9,119 nt of DNA from Verrucomicrobia subdivision 3 bacterium UBA7542 (lineage in GTDB: Bacteria; Verrucomicrobiota; Verrucomicrobiia; Limisphaerales; UBA11358). Location of the stretch: NCBI GenBank assembly GCA_002479245.1, contig DLMG01000255.1:1-9119 (forward strand). Direction: 5' to 3'. Below, one piece after another: positions 1 to 6,067 of this stretch. The notes under the pieces are model-generated. The model searched no databases and was not told where the DNA came from. It saw only the letters and a list, made by a program, of their open reading frames with translations. Each line of letters starts with the position of its first letter. Positions within the stretch are counted from its first letter, which is position 1. The translations under genes and the position numbers were made by a program.

Positions 1-219
1 CGTCTGGACCACGGAGAAATGATTACCCATCACGCGCGAGGCGTAATCCAGGCACGCCTGCACGTCGGCGCGGGTGAGCCGGGGATATTCCTCCAGCACG
101 TCCTCGACCGAATCGCCGGCGGCGAGAAATTCCAGCACCGTCTGCACCGTGATGCGCGTGCCGCGAACGACCGGCCGCCCGTTGCAAACATCCGGCTTGA
201 TTGAGATGCGCTCCGACAT
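1..219 (-). CDS. DUF433 domain protein (antitoxin-like), 3' end outside window
   Basis: Read on the minus strand from the ATG at 219-217, this frame stays open for 73 codons to the window edge. The protein begins MSERISIKPDVCNGRPVVRG and continues TRITVQTVLEFLAAGDSVED, then LEEYPRLTRADVQACLDYA. The NGRPVVRGTRI-TV-x-LE-x-L-x-G-x-S-x-E-D pattern followed by YPxLTxxDVxAxLxYA is the signature of DUF433, a small winged-helix-like family of about 75-80 residues, often annotated as VapB-type antitoxins. Only a few C-terminal residues can be missing. A toxin partner, if present, would lie downstream, outside the window. A purine-rich AGAGG sits almost directly before the ATG, too close to be a normal ribosome binding site. 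The family call is firm; the antitoxin role is inferred from the family. Confidence 0.88.
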   Translation of the reverse strand, partial: MSERISIKPDVCNGRPVVRGTRITVQTVLEFLAAGDSVEDVLEEYPRLTRADVQACLDYASRVMGNHFSVVQT

Positions 220-380
220 GCCTCTACGCTAACACAACCGCGCGGGAATCCAAGGGCAAATCACTTTGGGATGGACGACCGGTGCAAGGGGTGTGGAGCG
301 TTCAAGGATAGGAGAATTGTGAAGTTCTTATTTCGGCGATAATTCTTTACAGAAATTCGCAGGTCTGCTTTGATAAGGAC
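220..380. other. Intergenic region between divergent DUF433 and hypothetical genes
   Basis: This stretch separates two divergently transcribed genes and must contain both promoters. For the rightward gene, a TTGTGA at 317-322 and GATAAT at 338-343 resemble -35 and -10 boxes, but the spacer is only 15 bases, so the call is weak. The stretch from 310 on is clearly more AT-rich than the flanking coding DNA. No repeat or RNA gene was recognised here. Confidence 0.3.
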
Positions 381-908
381 ATGGAAGTAGGCAAGGTTAC
401 GAAGAACGACCATGCACATAGCTCACACAATTTTGATGGTTGGCGCACGCAGTTTGCCCGCACTCGCCGCTGGCACGCACGCGTCCAAAAGGTTCGTCCC
501 GAATGTGCTCGTGATGGGATGTGCGACGATTTTGAGGACTATATCTATGCTTTCTTCCAGAACTGCCATCATCTAGCCAAGTGGTTGAGCAGTTCAAAAG
601 CCGTTCTACATTCTGAGGTTCAGAAGCTTGTTGCTTCGCATGAAGAATTACAGCTTTGCCGCGACATTTGCAATGGAACGAAGCATATGATTATCACCAA
701 ACCAAGCGTTGATGCAGATTTTTACACCTTTCGCGAGTGCGACTGGGATCATATTCCGTCTTTAGAAGACAGACCGTTTGCGGCGGAGACTTTTATGGTT
801 CGAGCCGCCGGGCGAAAGCATGACATGTTTGAGTTGGCCGACTGTTGTATGGAAATATGGTATGAGTTTCTCAAGGCACATGGCTTAGATGCAACGGCTG
901 ATGGCTAG
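381..908 (+). CDS. Hypothetical protein with NCHHLxxWL and RDICNGTKH motifs
   Basis: This is a 175-residue soluble protein with no signal peptide or membrane segment. I do not recognise a named domain. Two blocks look conserved-family-like: YAFFQNCHHLAKWL (residues 56-69) and LCRDICNGTKH (92-102). A small widespread uncharacterised family has a similar layout, and the N-x-x-KH ending recalls HEPN-type helical proteins, but that link is only a guess. An in-frame TGA at 372-374 rules out a longer N-terminus; AAGGA at 375-379 sits one base from the ATG, too near for a standard ribosome binding site. Codon use is visibly less GC-rich than in metG or the LuxE/LuxC genes, and the protein is rich in His, Cys and Trp. 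Its stop overlaps the start of the next gene, so the two are probably co-transcribed. Confidence 0.65.
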   Translation: MEVGKVTKNDHAHSSHNFDGWRTQFARTRRWHARVQKVRPECARDGMCDDFEDYIYAFFQNCHHLAKWLSSSKAVLHSEVQKLVASHEELQLCRDICNGTKHMIITKPSVDADFYTFRECDWDHIPSLEDRPFAAETFMVRAAGRKHDMFELADCCMEIWYEFLKAHGLDATADG

Positions 909-2955
909 GTTGAATCTGAAATCTGTTGTGATGATTCCACATATGCTGCTGGTCGCAGGGTTGACTTTGTTGGTTCTGAATCCACAAAGCCACGCCCAAG
1001 TCAGCTTCGCGCCTGCCGCTACCTATAACGTGGGCAGCCAGCCCTATTCAGTCACGGCGGCGGATGTCAACGGAGATGGCAAGGTGGATTTGATCTGCGC
1101 GAACTATGGTGATAACACCCTTTCGGTGTTGACCAACAACGGGAGCGGCGGCTTCGTGCTCTCTTCCACGCTGGACGTGGGCACGCCTCCTTGGTGGGCG
1201 CGTCCTTATTCAGTCACGGCGGCGGATGTCAACGGGGATGGTAAGGTAGATTTGATTTGCGCGAACTTTGGTAATAACACCCTTTCGGTGTTGACGAACG
1301 ACGGCAGCGGCGGCTTCGTGCTTGCTTCCACGCTGGACGTGGGGGACGATCCTATCTCGGTCACGGCGGCGGATGTCAATGGTGATGGTAAGGTAGATTT
1401 GATCTGCGCGAATTACTACTCCCCCTCTTCTCCTTCTTACAACACACTTACAGTGTTAACAAACGACGGCAGTGGCGGTTTCGTGATCGCCTCTGCGCCG
1501 GTAGTGGGCCTGTATCCTCAATCGGTCACGGCGGCAGATGTCAACGGAGATGGCACGGCGGATTTGGTCTGCGCGAACTGGGGTTATAACACGCTTTCGG
1601 TGTTGACCAATGCCGGAAGTGGCGACTTCGTGCTCTCCTCCACGCTGAATGTAGGCGTCCAACCTATCTCGGTCACGACGGCGGATGTCAACGGGGATGG
1701 CAAGGTGGATTTGATCTGTGCGAACCATGGAACCAACACACTTTCGGTGTTGACGAACGACGGCAGCGGCGGCTTCGTGCTCGCCTCATCGCCGGTAGTG
1801 GGCCGCCTGCCCTATTCAATTACGGCGGCGGATGTCAACGGGGATGGCAAGGTGGATTTGATCTGCGCGAACCTGGGCGACGGCACGCTCTCGGTGTTGA
1901 CGAACGACGGCAGTGGCGGCTTCGTGCTCGCCTCTTCGCCGGTAGTGGGCCGTGCGCCTATTTCGGTCACGACGGCGGATGTCAACGGGGATGGCAGGCC
2001 GAGTTTGATCTGCGCCAACTCTAGTGATAACACGCTTTCGGTGTTGTTTAATACTTCACCTTTCGGTCCCGGTGCCATAGCTACGGCCACAGCTCTCGTG
2101 ACCAATGGGTTCGTGGTTGCGGCTACGATTACGGATGCCGGTGGATATGACTATACCAACGTCCCGGTGGTCCAGATCGTGGGCGGCGGTGGCAGTGGAG
2201 CGCAGGCCACAGCGACGGTCAGTAACGGCATCGTGACGGCCATCATCATCCTCAACGCCGGTTACGGTTATACGGGCGTGCCCAGTGTCATCATTAGCCC
2301 ACCGTTCGTCTCCCCTCCCAGTCTTGGCATCGTGCCAGCCTCCCGCCTTGGTTTTAAGAGCCTAGCGGTCGGCGGTAGTTACCAGCTTCAAGTGTCGCAG
2401 TTAGGAACATGGGGAAACCTCGGATCACCTTTCGTAGCGGCGACAAACAGCTATTCGCAATATGTGGATGGGACTGTCAGCAGTTCGTTGTATCGGTTGG
2501 TGGTGTTGCCATTTCCGTCTCAGGCCGCAGCCACGCCGGAATTGGCTTATGGTTTTGTGGTGGGAGCTACGGTCACCAGCGGCGGTTCCGGCTACGTGTC
2601 CGTTCCAGCAGTAAACATTGTCGGAGGCGACGGCATTGGGGCGCAAGCTACTGCTACGGTCAGCAATGGCGCGGTGACGGCCATCAATATCGTGAATGCC
2701 GGTTTCGGCTACACCAGCACGCCCACCATTCAGATTGATCCGCCTCCGATTTCGGCGTTGCTGCCTGACATCACCAACGCGGTACGACTGGATTACAGTG
2801 GTTTGATGATTTCTCTGAATTACCAACTCCAAGTCTCGCCTAATCTGGCGGGCTGGACTAACTTCGGCGCTGGTTTTACCGCAACGGCGGGCACGAATTT
2901 GCAATACCTGGATGCAGAGATGGGCAGCGAGTTTTTCCGGTTGTCAAAACCGTAG
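889..2955 (+). CDS. Secreted FG-GAP/VCBS repeat protein with duplicated C-terminal modules
   Basis: The 688-residue product starts with a Sec signal peptide (hydrophobic core about 16-30, likely cleavage after SHA at 36). Seven repeats follow, each with a calcium-type loop DVNGDGKVDL, at residues 59, 113, 162, 217, 266, 315 and 364. Spacing is 49 residues for most and 54-55 for two repeats carrying a short insert. This is the FG-GAP/VCBS pattern, expected to form a beta-propeller-like extracellular domain. The last loop reads DVNGDGRPSL and has lost its final acidic ligand. Residues about 398-475 and 545-618 are two copies of a Gly-rich module (GAQATATVSNG...NAGxGYT), each followed by a YQLQVSxLxxW...FFRL-type module (480-540, 628-686), a combination typical of verrucomicrobial secreted proteins. 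The start may instead be ATG 901, which overlaps the upstream stop and still gives a good signal peptide. The substrate or ligand is unknown. Confidence 0.9.
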   Translation: MQRLMARLNLKSVVMIPHMLLVAGLTLLVLNPQSHAQVSFAPAATYNVGSQPYSVTAADVNGDGKVDLICANYGDNTLSVLTNNGSGGFVLSSTLDVGTPPWWARPYSVTAADVNGDGKVDLICANFGNNTLSVLTNDGSGGFVLASTLDVGDDPISVTAADVNGDGKVDLICANYYSPSSPSYNTLTVLTNDGSGGFVIASAPVVGLYPQSVTAADVNGDGTADLVCANWGYNTLSVLTNAGSGDFVLSSTLNVGVQPISVTTADVNGDGKVDLICANHGTNTLSVLTNDGSGGFVLASSPVVGRLPYSITAADVNGDGKVDLICANLGDGTLSVLTNDGSGGFVLASSPVVGRAPISVTTADVNGDGRPSLICANSSDNTLSVLFNTSPFGPGAIATATALVTNGFVVAATITDAGGYDYTNVPVVQIVGGGGSGAQATATVSNGIVTAIIILNAGYGYTGVPSVIISPPFVSPPSLGIVPASRLGFKSLAVGGSYQLQVSQLGTWGNLGSPFVAATNSYSQYVDGTVSSSLYRLVVLPFPSQAAATPELAYGFVVGATVTSGGSGYVSVPAVNIVGGDGIGAQATATVSNGAVTAINIVNAGFGYTSTPTIQIDPPPISALLPDITNAVRLDYSGLMISLNYQLQVSPNLAGWTNFGAGFTATAGTNLQYLDAEMGSEFFRLSKP
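1066..2044 (+). repeat. Near-identical 147-base tandem repeats inside the FG-GAP gene
   Basis: The seven FG-GAP units are conserved at DNA level, not only as protein. Blocks such as GCGGATGTCAACGG, GATTTGATCTGCGCGAAC and CTTTCGGTGTTGACGAACGA recur nearly unchanged, mostly 147 bases apart. This suggests recent duplication or gene conversion. The copies differ mainly in the few codons between the calcium loop and the TLSVLTN strand. Confidence 0.85.
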
Positions 2956-3316
2956 TTGCGTTTTCAATTTTGAGCATTCCAGCCATCGGTCGTTGTCCGG
3001 CGCGCAGGATGTTCCGCGCTATTTTCAAATCAGTGTGCCAGTGCAGCCCGGCAATTCGGGCGGCGCACTGGTGGATGAGCATGGCAATGTGGTGGGTGTG
3101 GTATCGGACAAACTGGATGCGTCGGTGGCGCTGGCGGCGAGCGGGGTCCCGCAATGCGGGATGAATTACGCCGTCAAAAGCAGTTTTCTTCTGAGCTTCC
3201 TTGAATTCGTGCCGGGTGTTTCGGCCAAGTTGAAAAAGCCAATCACGGCTGACCGGAAGTTTGAGGAGGTGGTGAAGTCGGCGCAGGATGCGGCGGTGCT
3301 GGTTTTGGTTTATTGA
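2956..3316 (+). pseudogene. 5'-truncated trypsin-like serine protease remnant
   Basis: The frame ending at TGA 3314-3316 encodes SLSGAQDVPRYFQISVPVQP followed by GNSGGALVDEHGNVVGVVSD and then MNYAVKSSFLLSFLE and a VVKSAQDAAVLVLVY tail. PGNSGGxLVDxxGxVVGVV is the catalytic-serine block of S1C/trypsin-like proteases (Ser codon at 3056-3058). The SLSGAQD...YFQISVPVQ lead-in and the VLVLVY tail match secreted proteases common in this phylum. The catalytic His and Asp, the signal peptide and the whole first beta-barrel are absent. Recognisable homology begins only near 2990, right behind the stop of the FG-GAP gene. The nominal ATG at 2912 lies inside that gene in another frame and gives no protease sequence. 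It is therefore read as a remnant, probably left when the preceding genes replaced its 5' part. Confidence 0.75.
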
Positions 3317-3369
3317 TGTAGCGTCGGCGCTGTGCGCCGATTCGTTCGAGCCACAGGCTCGACACTACA
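3317..3369. repeat. REP-like hairpin doublet, TGTAG/CTACA type, copy 1
   Basis: The element begins immediately after the protease stop codon. TGTAG (3317-3321) pairs with CTACA (3365-3369) as an outer stem. Inside are two hairpins: TCGGCGC-TGT-GCGCCGA (3324-3340) and TCGAGCC-ACA-GGCTCGA (3346-3362). Both have perfect 7-base stems, and their loops are complementary. No T-tract follows, so it is not a canonical terminator. Confidence 0.85.
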
Positions 3370-3403
3370 ACTACTGCGGCAGTGCGCGTTCTCGTTTGTT
3401 GAT

Positions 3404-3474
3404 GTAGCAGCGGACGTGAGTCCGCTCATTCTCATCCGGCGAAAATTTTAGAGCCGACTCACGTCGGCTGCTAC
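3404..3474. repeat. REP-like hairpin doublet, TGTAG/CTACA type, copy 2
   Basis: GTAGC (3404-3408) pairs with GCTAC (3470-3474). Two inner hairpins, AGCGGAC-GTGA-GTCCGCT (3409-3426) and AGCCGAC-TCAC-GTCGGCT (3452-3469), each have 7-base stems. The 23-base arms are inverted copies of each other at 21 of 23 positions. The two differences are a paired G/C swap that keeps both local stems intact. The bases TTGATGTAGC before it are identical to those at the left end of the previous doublet. Confidence 0.88.
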
Positions 3475-3512
3475 GGTGGAAGACCGCGGCGTGGCGTTGA
3501 ATTGAATTTTGG

Positions 3513-3878
3513 TCAGTAATTCCTCGACCAGGCAATCAACGTGCCGTTGGTGTCGAAGGTCAATTGCAGCATCTGGCTGTTGATGCCGGATCCGGGGATT
3601 TGGCCCGCACCGAACCCGTTGTTGCCATAATAGGACATGCCGCTATTGAAGCGGGCACCGACCGGGGGTTGGACAAACCATTTGTACATGACTTTGTCAT
3701 CACTGAGTCTGGCCTGCCGGTCCGGCGGACCGAATTCGGTCACCGCCTGGGCATACGTGTAATGCCCAACGCGGCTGTCCCAGTCAACCGGCGGTGGCGT
3801 CTTGCAGCCGGCAAGAAACGCGCCGGTCAGGACCAGGATAACCAGCAATGAAAATTTCACGGCGAGGTTCATTTTCAT
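3513..3878 (-). CDS. Small lipoprotein, possibly SmpA/OmlA (BamE)-like
   Basis: The 121-residue product has a classic lipoprotein signal: MKMNLAVKF, a hydrophobic stretch (residues 10-22), then lipobox LAGC with Cys25 as the lipidated residue. Its mature part has a Pro-rich start (KTPPPVDW), then VGHYTYAQAVTEFGPPDRQA, then DDKVMYKWFV, a Gly/Asn-rich loop and MLQLTFDTNGTLIAWSRNY. The pattern of a helix ending in GPPD, followed by a strand with a Trp and a C-terminal strand with a D-x-x-G turn, resembles SmpA/OmlA-fold lipoproteins that assist outer-membrane assembly. That assignment is tentative, and no BAM genes lie nearby. A second ATG at codon 3 is an equally possible start. No clear ribosome binding site precedes either. 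It lies alone, flanked on both sides by repeat-rich gaps. Confidence 0.78.
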   Translation of the reverse strand: MKMNLAVKFSLLVILVLTGAFLAGCKTPPPVDWDSRVGHYTYAQAVTEFGPPDRQARLSDDKVMYKWFVQPPVGARFNSGMSYYGNNGFGAGQIPGSGINSQMLQLTFDTNGTLIAWSRNY

Positions 3879-3979
3879 AAATATAACTTAGCAGAACACT
3901 TGCCACCTGCAAAGATATCTTTCGGAGAAAAAGGGGCGCACCTTGACACTGCGACAAGCCAAGTTGCACGGTTTCGGAA

Positions 3980-4047
3980 GGAACGCCGGATTCATCCGGC
4001 AGGACATTTAATCACGCATGCCTGCTGCCGCATGAATGCGGCGTTCC
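3980..4047. repeat. REP-like hairpin doublet, GGAACGCCG family
   Basis: GGAAC (3980-3984) pairs with GTTCC (4043-4047). Inside are GCCGGAT-TC-ATCCGGC (3985-4000) and GCCGCAT-GA-ATGCGGC (4027-4042), both perfect 7-base stems with complementary 2-base loops. The two arms are inverted copies that differ by a paired G/C swap, the same compensatory pattern as at 3404-3474. AGG (4001-4003) and CCT (4021-4023) extend the pairing between the hairpins. Confidence 0.88.
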
Positions 4048-4084
4048 CGTCGCAGTGCGCGGATGCGCCCGAGAAAAAGTGGAG

Positions 4085-4103
4085 CGCGGACAGCTTGTCC
4101 GCG
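4085..4103. repeat. Single strong hairpin in the pre-metG gap
   Basis: CGCGGACA-GCT-TGTCCGCG forms a perfect 8-base stem with a 3-base loop. It lies between two doublets and may be half of another one. An imperfect partner, the TTGGTGTTCAAGC...GGCTGGACACCCAA inverted repeat at 4105-4136, follows. No T-tract is present on either strand. Confidence 0.75.
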
Positions 4104-4152
4104 TGTTGGTGTTCAAGCTGACGGCTGGACACCCAACGTTCGGCATCCGTCT

Positions 4153-4210
4153 GGTGTACACGCTTTAGCGTGCCAACAAATACAAGCTCACACCCTGAAG
4201 GGTGGACACC
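4153..4210. repeat. REP-like hairpin doublet, GGTGT/ACACC type
   Basis: GGTGT (4153-4157) pairs with ACACC (4206-4210). Inside are CACGCT-TT-AGCGTG (4159-4172) and CACCCT-GA-AGGGTG (4191-4204). It ends 22 bases from the metG stop codon, so its hairpins would lie in the 3' end of the metG transcript and might protect or end it. The GGACACC(C/G)AAC motif occurs both at its right end and just upstream at 4127-4136. Confidence 0.75.
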
Positions 4211-4232
4211 GAACAGACACCCGTGCAAACCT

Positions 4233-5834
4233 CTACCGCTCGTCCTTCCGCGGAAACAAGGGCGCCGGTTCGCCGATCTTGTGGCCGGCGGGCAAACTGC
4301 CCCAGGTTGCGGCGTCGAATTTGTCCGGTGTGCCGGTCAAACCGAGTTGCGCGTAAATTTTCACCGCCGTGCCGGGCAGAAACGGCCAGAGCAGAACCGC
4401 GAGCACGCGGCAGGTTTCCGTCAGGTTGTAGAGCACTTCGTCGAGCCGTTTGGCCTGCGCCGGGTCCTTGGCGAGCTTGAACGGCTTGGTCTGGTCCACA
4501 TATTGGTTGGCGCGCGTGACGAGTCCCCAGATGCTTTGCAACGCGGCCTGAAGCTGGTTTTGCTCGAACAAGGCGCGCGTTTCGTCCGCGGCTTTCGCAG
4601 CGGCGGCGGCGAGTTCGTCATGTTTCGCCGGCACGACGCCGTTGCGATAACGTTTCAGCATCGAGAGCGAGCGGTTGACGAGATTGCCCAAACCGTTCGC
4701 GAGTTCAGCCTGATAACGTGACTTGAATCCGGCGTCCGTCCAGTTGCCGTCCGGGCCAATGTCCAATTCGCGCAAAACGTAAAAGCGAAACGCATCCAAT
4801 CCCCATTCGTCAATGACCGCAATCGGGTCAACGATGTTGCCGGTGCTTTTGCTGATCTTGCCGCCGTCCTTTTGCCACCAGCCATGCACGAGGATTTGTT
4901 TCGGCAGCGGCAGGCCCATTGCCTTGAGCATGATCGGCCAGAACACCGCGTGAAATTTCACAATGTCCTTGCCGACGACGTGGATGTCTGCCGGCCATAA
5001 ACTCAGTTGAGGGTTGAGGGCCTGCTCGCGACCTGCTCGCGATTCATCGGAGTTTATCGGAGTTGAGGGTTGAGGGTTGAGCGCGGACAAGACGGTTGCA
5101 TCGCCGTGGGCGGCGGGGATGCTGATGTAATTCACCAGCGCATCGAACCAGACGTAGGTGACAAAATCCTTGTCGAAGGGCAGGGGAATGCCCCAGTTCA
5201 AACGCGCCGCCGGACGCGAGATGCACAGGTCTTCGAGTTCGTTGTTCTTGAGAAAGCCGAGTACCTCGTTGCGCCGGTAATCGGGTTGGACAAACGAAGG
5301 GTTCTTTTCGAGATAATCAATCAACCACGCCTGCTGCTCGCCCAGCTTGAAGAAATAATTTTCCTCCTTCAGTTCGATGACCTCGCCGTAGCTGGGATCG
5401 AAGGTCCCGTCCGGAAGGCGGTCCTTGTTGGTCAGGAAGGTTTCTTCCTTGGTCGAGTAAAAGCCTTCGTAGGTCTGCTTGTAAATCTGGCCGGCCTGGA
5501 AAACCTTGGCGAGCGCCGCCTGAACGATTGCCTTGTGCCGGGGATCCGTGGTGCGGACAAAATCGTCGTTGGTCAGCTCCAGCTTTTTCACAAACGCCTG
5601 CCAATCCGCCGCCAGTTTGTCGCAATAGGCCTGGGGCGTTTTGCCTTCGGCTTGCGCGGCCTGCTGGACCTTCTGGCCGTGTTCATCCAGGCCGGTCAGG
5701 AAAAAGGCATCCTGACCGAGGCTGCGCCGCGACCGCGCGATGACGTCGGCGACGATTTTTTCGTAGGCATGGCCGAGATGCGGCTGGCCGTTGACGTAAT
5801 CAATGGCGGTGGTGATGTAAAACCGTTTGTTCAT
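4233..5834 (-). CDS. metG: Methionyl-tRNA synthetase
   Basis: This cytoplasmic class I aminoacyl-tRNA synthetase charges tRNA-Met with methionine using ATP. The 533-residue protein starts MNKRFYITTAIDYVNGQPHL. The HIGH motif is HLGH (19-22), GLDEHGQKVQ follows, and KMSKS appears as KISKS (326-330) after the conserved HGWW. WPADIHVVGKDIVKFHAV is also diagnostic. The connective peptide has no zinc cysteines: YEGFYSTKEE (from 122) holds Ser and Glu where many homologues have Cys. The C-terminal tRNA-binding (EMAP-II-like) domain of longer forms is absent. Residues about 251-278 (LNPQPSTPINS...REQALNPQLS) look like an in-frame repeat insertion; without them the length is about 505, normal for this form. 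The open frame extends 84 codons further upstream, but those codons translate repeats, so ATG 5834 is the start. Confidence 0.96.
   Translation of the reverse strand: MNKRFYITTAIDYVNGQPHLGHAYEKIVADVIARSRRSLGQDAFFLTGLDEHGQKVQQAAQAEGKTPQAYCDKLAADWQAFVKKLELTNDDFVRTTDPRHKAIVQAALAKVFQAGQIYKQTYEGFYSTKEETFLTNKDRLPDGTFDPSYGEVIELKEENYFFKLGEQQAWLIDYLEKNPSFVQPDYRRNEVLGFLKNNELEDLCISRPAARLNWGIPLPFDKDFVTYVWFDALVNYISIPAAHGDATVLSALNPQPSTPINSDESRAGREQALNPQLSLWPADIHVVGKDIVKFHAVFWPIMLKAMGLPLPKQILVHGWWQKDGGKISKSTGNIVDPIAVIDEWGLDAFRFYVLRELDIGPDGNWTDAGFKSRYQAELANGLGNLVNRSLSMLKRYRNGVVPAKHDELAAAAAKAADETRALFEQNQLQAALQSIWGLVTRANQYVDQTKPFKLAKDPAQAKRLDEVLYNLTETCRVLAVLLWPFLPGTAVKIYAQLGLTGTPDKFDAATWGSLPAGHKIGEPAPLFPRKDER
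5007..5081 (+). repeat. Heptamer-flanked core element A, inside metG
   Basis: On the plus strand, TTGAGGG occurs twice at 5007-5020 and again at 5063-5076, with a partial third copy to 5081. Between them lies CCTGCTCGCGA twice in tandem (5021-5042), TTC, then ATCGGAGTTT and ATCGGAGTTG (5046-5065). The string GCTCGCGATTCATCGGAGTT at 5035-5054 is shared exactly with the element at 6629-6698. The metG frame crosses it without a stop. Confidence 0.9.
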
Positions 5835-5890
5835 CGGGACGAACAGTGTGGCGGACAAACGCGTCATTGGCAATCCTGAGCAATACAGCT

Positions 5891-5968
5891 TCGTCCTCGT
5901 TGTCGTCCTCGTCCTCGTAATCGAGTGAAGGTTGGGTTTTTCGAAGACGAGAACGAGAACGAGGAGGA
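5891..5968. repeat. Imperfect inverted repeat built from TCGTCC/GAACGA hexamers
   Basis: The left arm reads TCGTCC-TCGTTG-TCGTCC-TCGTCC-TCGTAA-TCGA (5891-5924). The right arm reads TCGA-AGACGA-GAACGA-GAACGA-GGAGGA (5941-5968), with about 16 bases between. Each arm is a run of hexamers, all pyrimidine-rich plus G on one side and purine-rich plus C on the other. Because the unit is six bases, translation gives alternating dipeptides (Arg-Thr or Leu-Val), which explains the false N-terminal extension of metG. Confidence 0.85.
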
Positions 5969-5995
5969 TTTTGCGGCAAGAACAGCGCTTCACAC

Positions 5996-6023
5996 TTGCC
6001 GCAAGGTCATTTCGCGTTATAAT
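5996..6023 (+). promoter_or_regulatory. Candidate sigma-70-type promoter for LuxE-type gene
   Basis: TTGCCG (5996-6001) and a perfect TATAAT (6018-6023) are separated by 16 bases. Transcription would begin near 6030, giving a leader of about 38 bases before the ATG at 6068. That makes the GTG at 6035 an unlikely start. Confidence 0.5.
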
Positions 6024-6067
6024 ACCGGTCGGCTGTGGCGGAAAACCAGCCGGAAAACAAATACCGC

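Larger units (their letters stand above)
3879..4232. other. Gene-free, repeat-rich gap between lipoprotein and metG
   Basis: This gap of about 350 bases lies between the start of the lipoprotein gene and the end of metG. Its first hundred bases show no structure I can name beyond being the lipoprotein promoter side. From 3980 to 4210 it is almost wholly made of palindromic elements, listed separately. Open frames crossing it are translations of the repeats (Arg/His-rich, starting in hairpins) and are not credible genes. No tRNA or other RNA gene was recognised. Confidence 0.7.
5835..6067. other. Divergent intergenic region, metG / LuxE-type gene
   Basis: This region lies between two divergent genes. 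It contains the hexamer inverted repeat (5891-5968) and a promoter candidate facing the LuxE-type gene, both listed separately. No convincing leftward promoter or ribosome binding site for metG was identified; the 5' leader of metG would probably carry part of the inverted repeat. Confidence 0.6.

Noticed and set aside
317..343. Promoter TTGTGA-15-GATAAT for the hypothetical gene
   Set aside because: The 15-base spacer is short and the -35 box is poor; noted only within the intergenic entry.
3317..3474. Rho-independent terminators
   Set aside because: The hairpins are strong, but no T-tract follows on either strand, and identical designs occur inside genes.
4036..4721. Plus-strand frames across the pre-metG gap and the metG 3' end
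   Set aside because: They begin in palindromic repeats and run antisense to metG, with no recognisable protein signature.
5070..5879. 269-codon plus-strand frame opposite metG
   Set aside because: It is a GC-driven shadow of metG; the minus-strand frame has clear synthetase motifs and this one has none.
6035..6067. GTG start at 6035 for the LuxE-type gene
   Set aside because: The candidate promoter -10 box ends at 6023, leaving almost no leader, and an ATG follows in frame at 6068.
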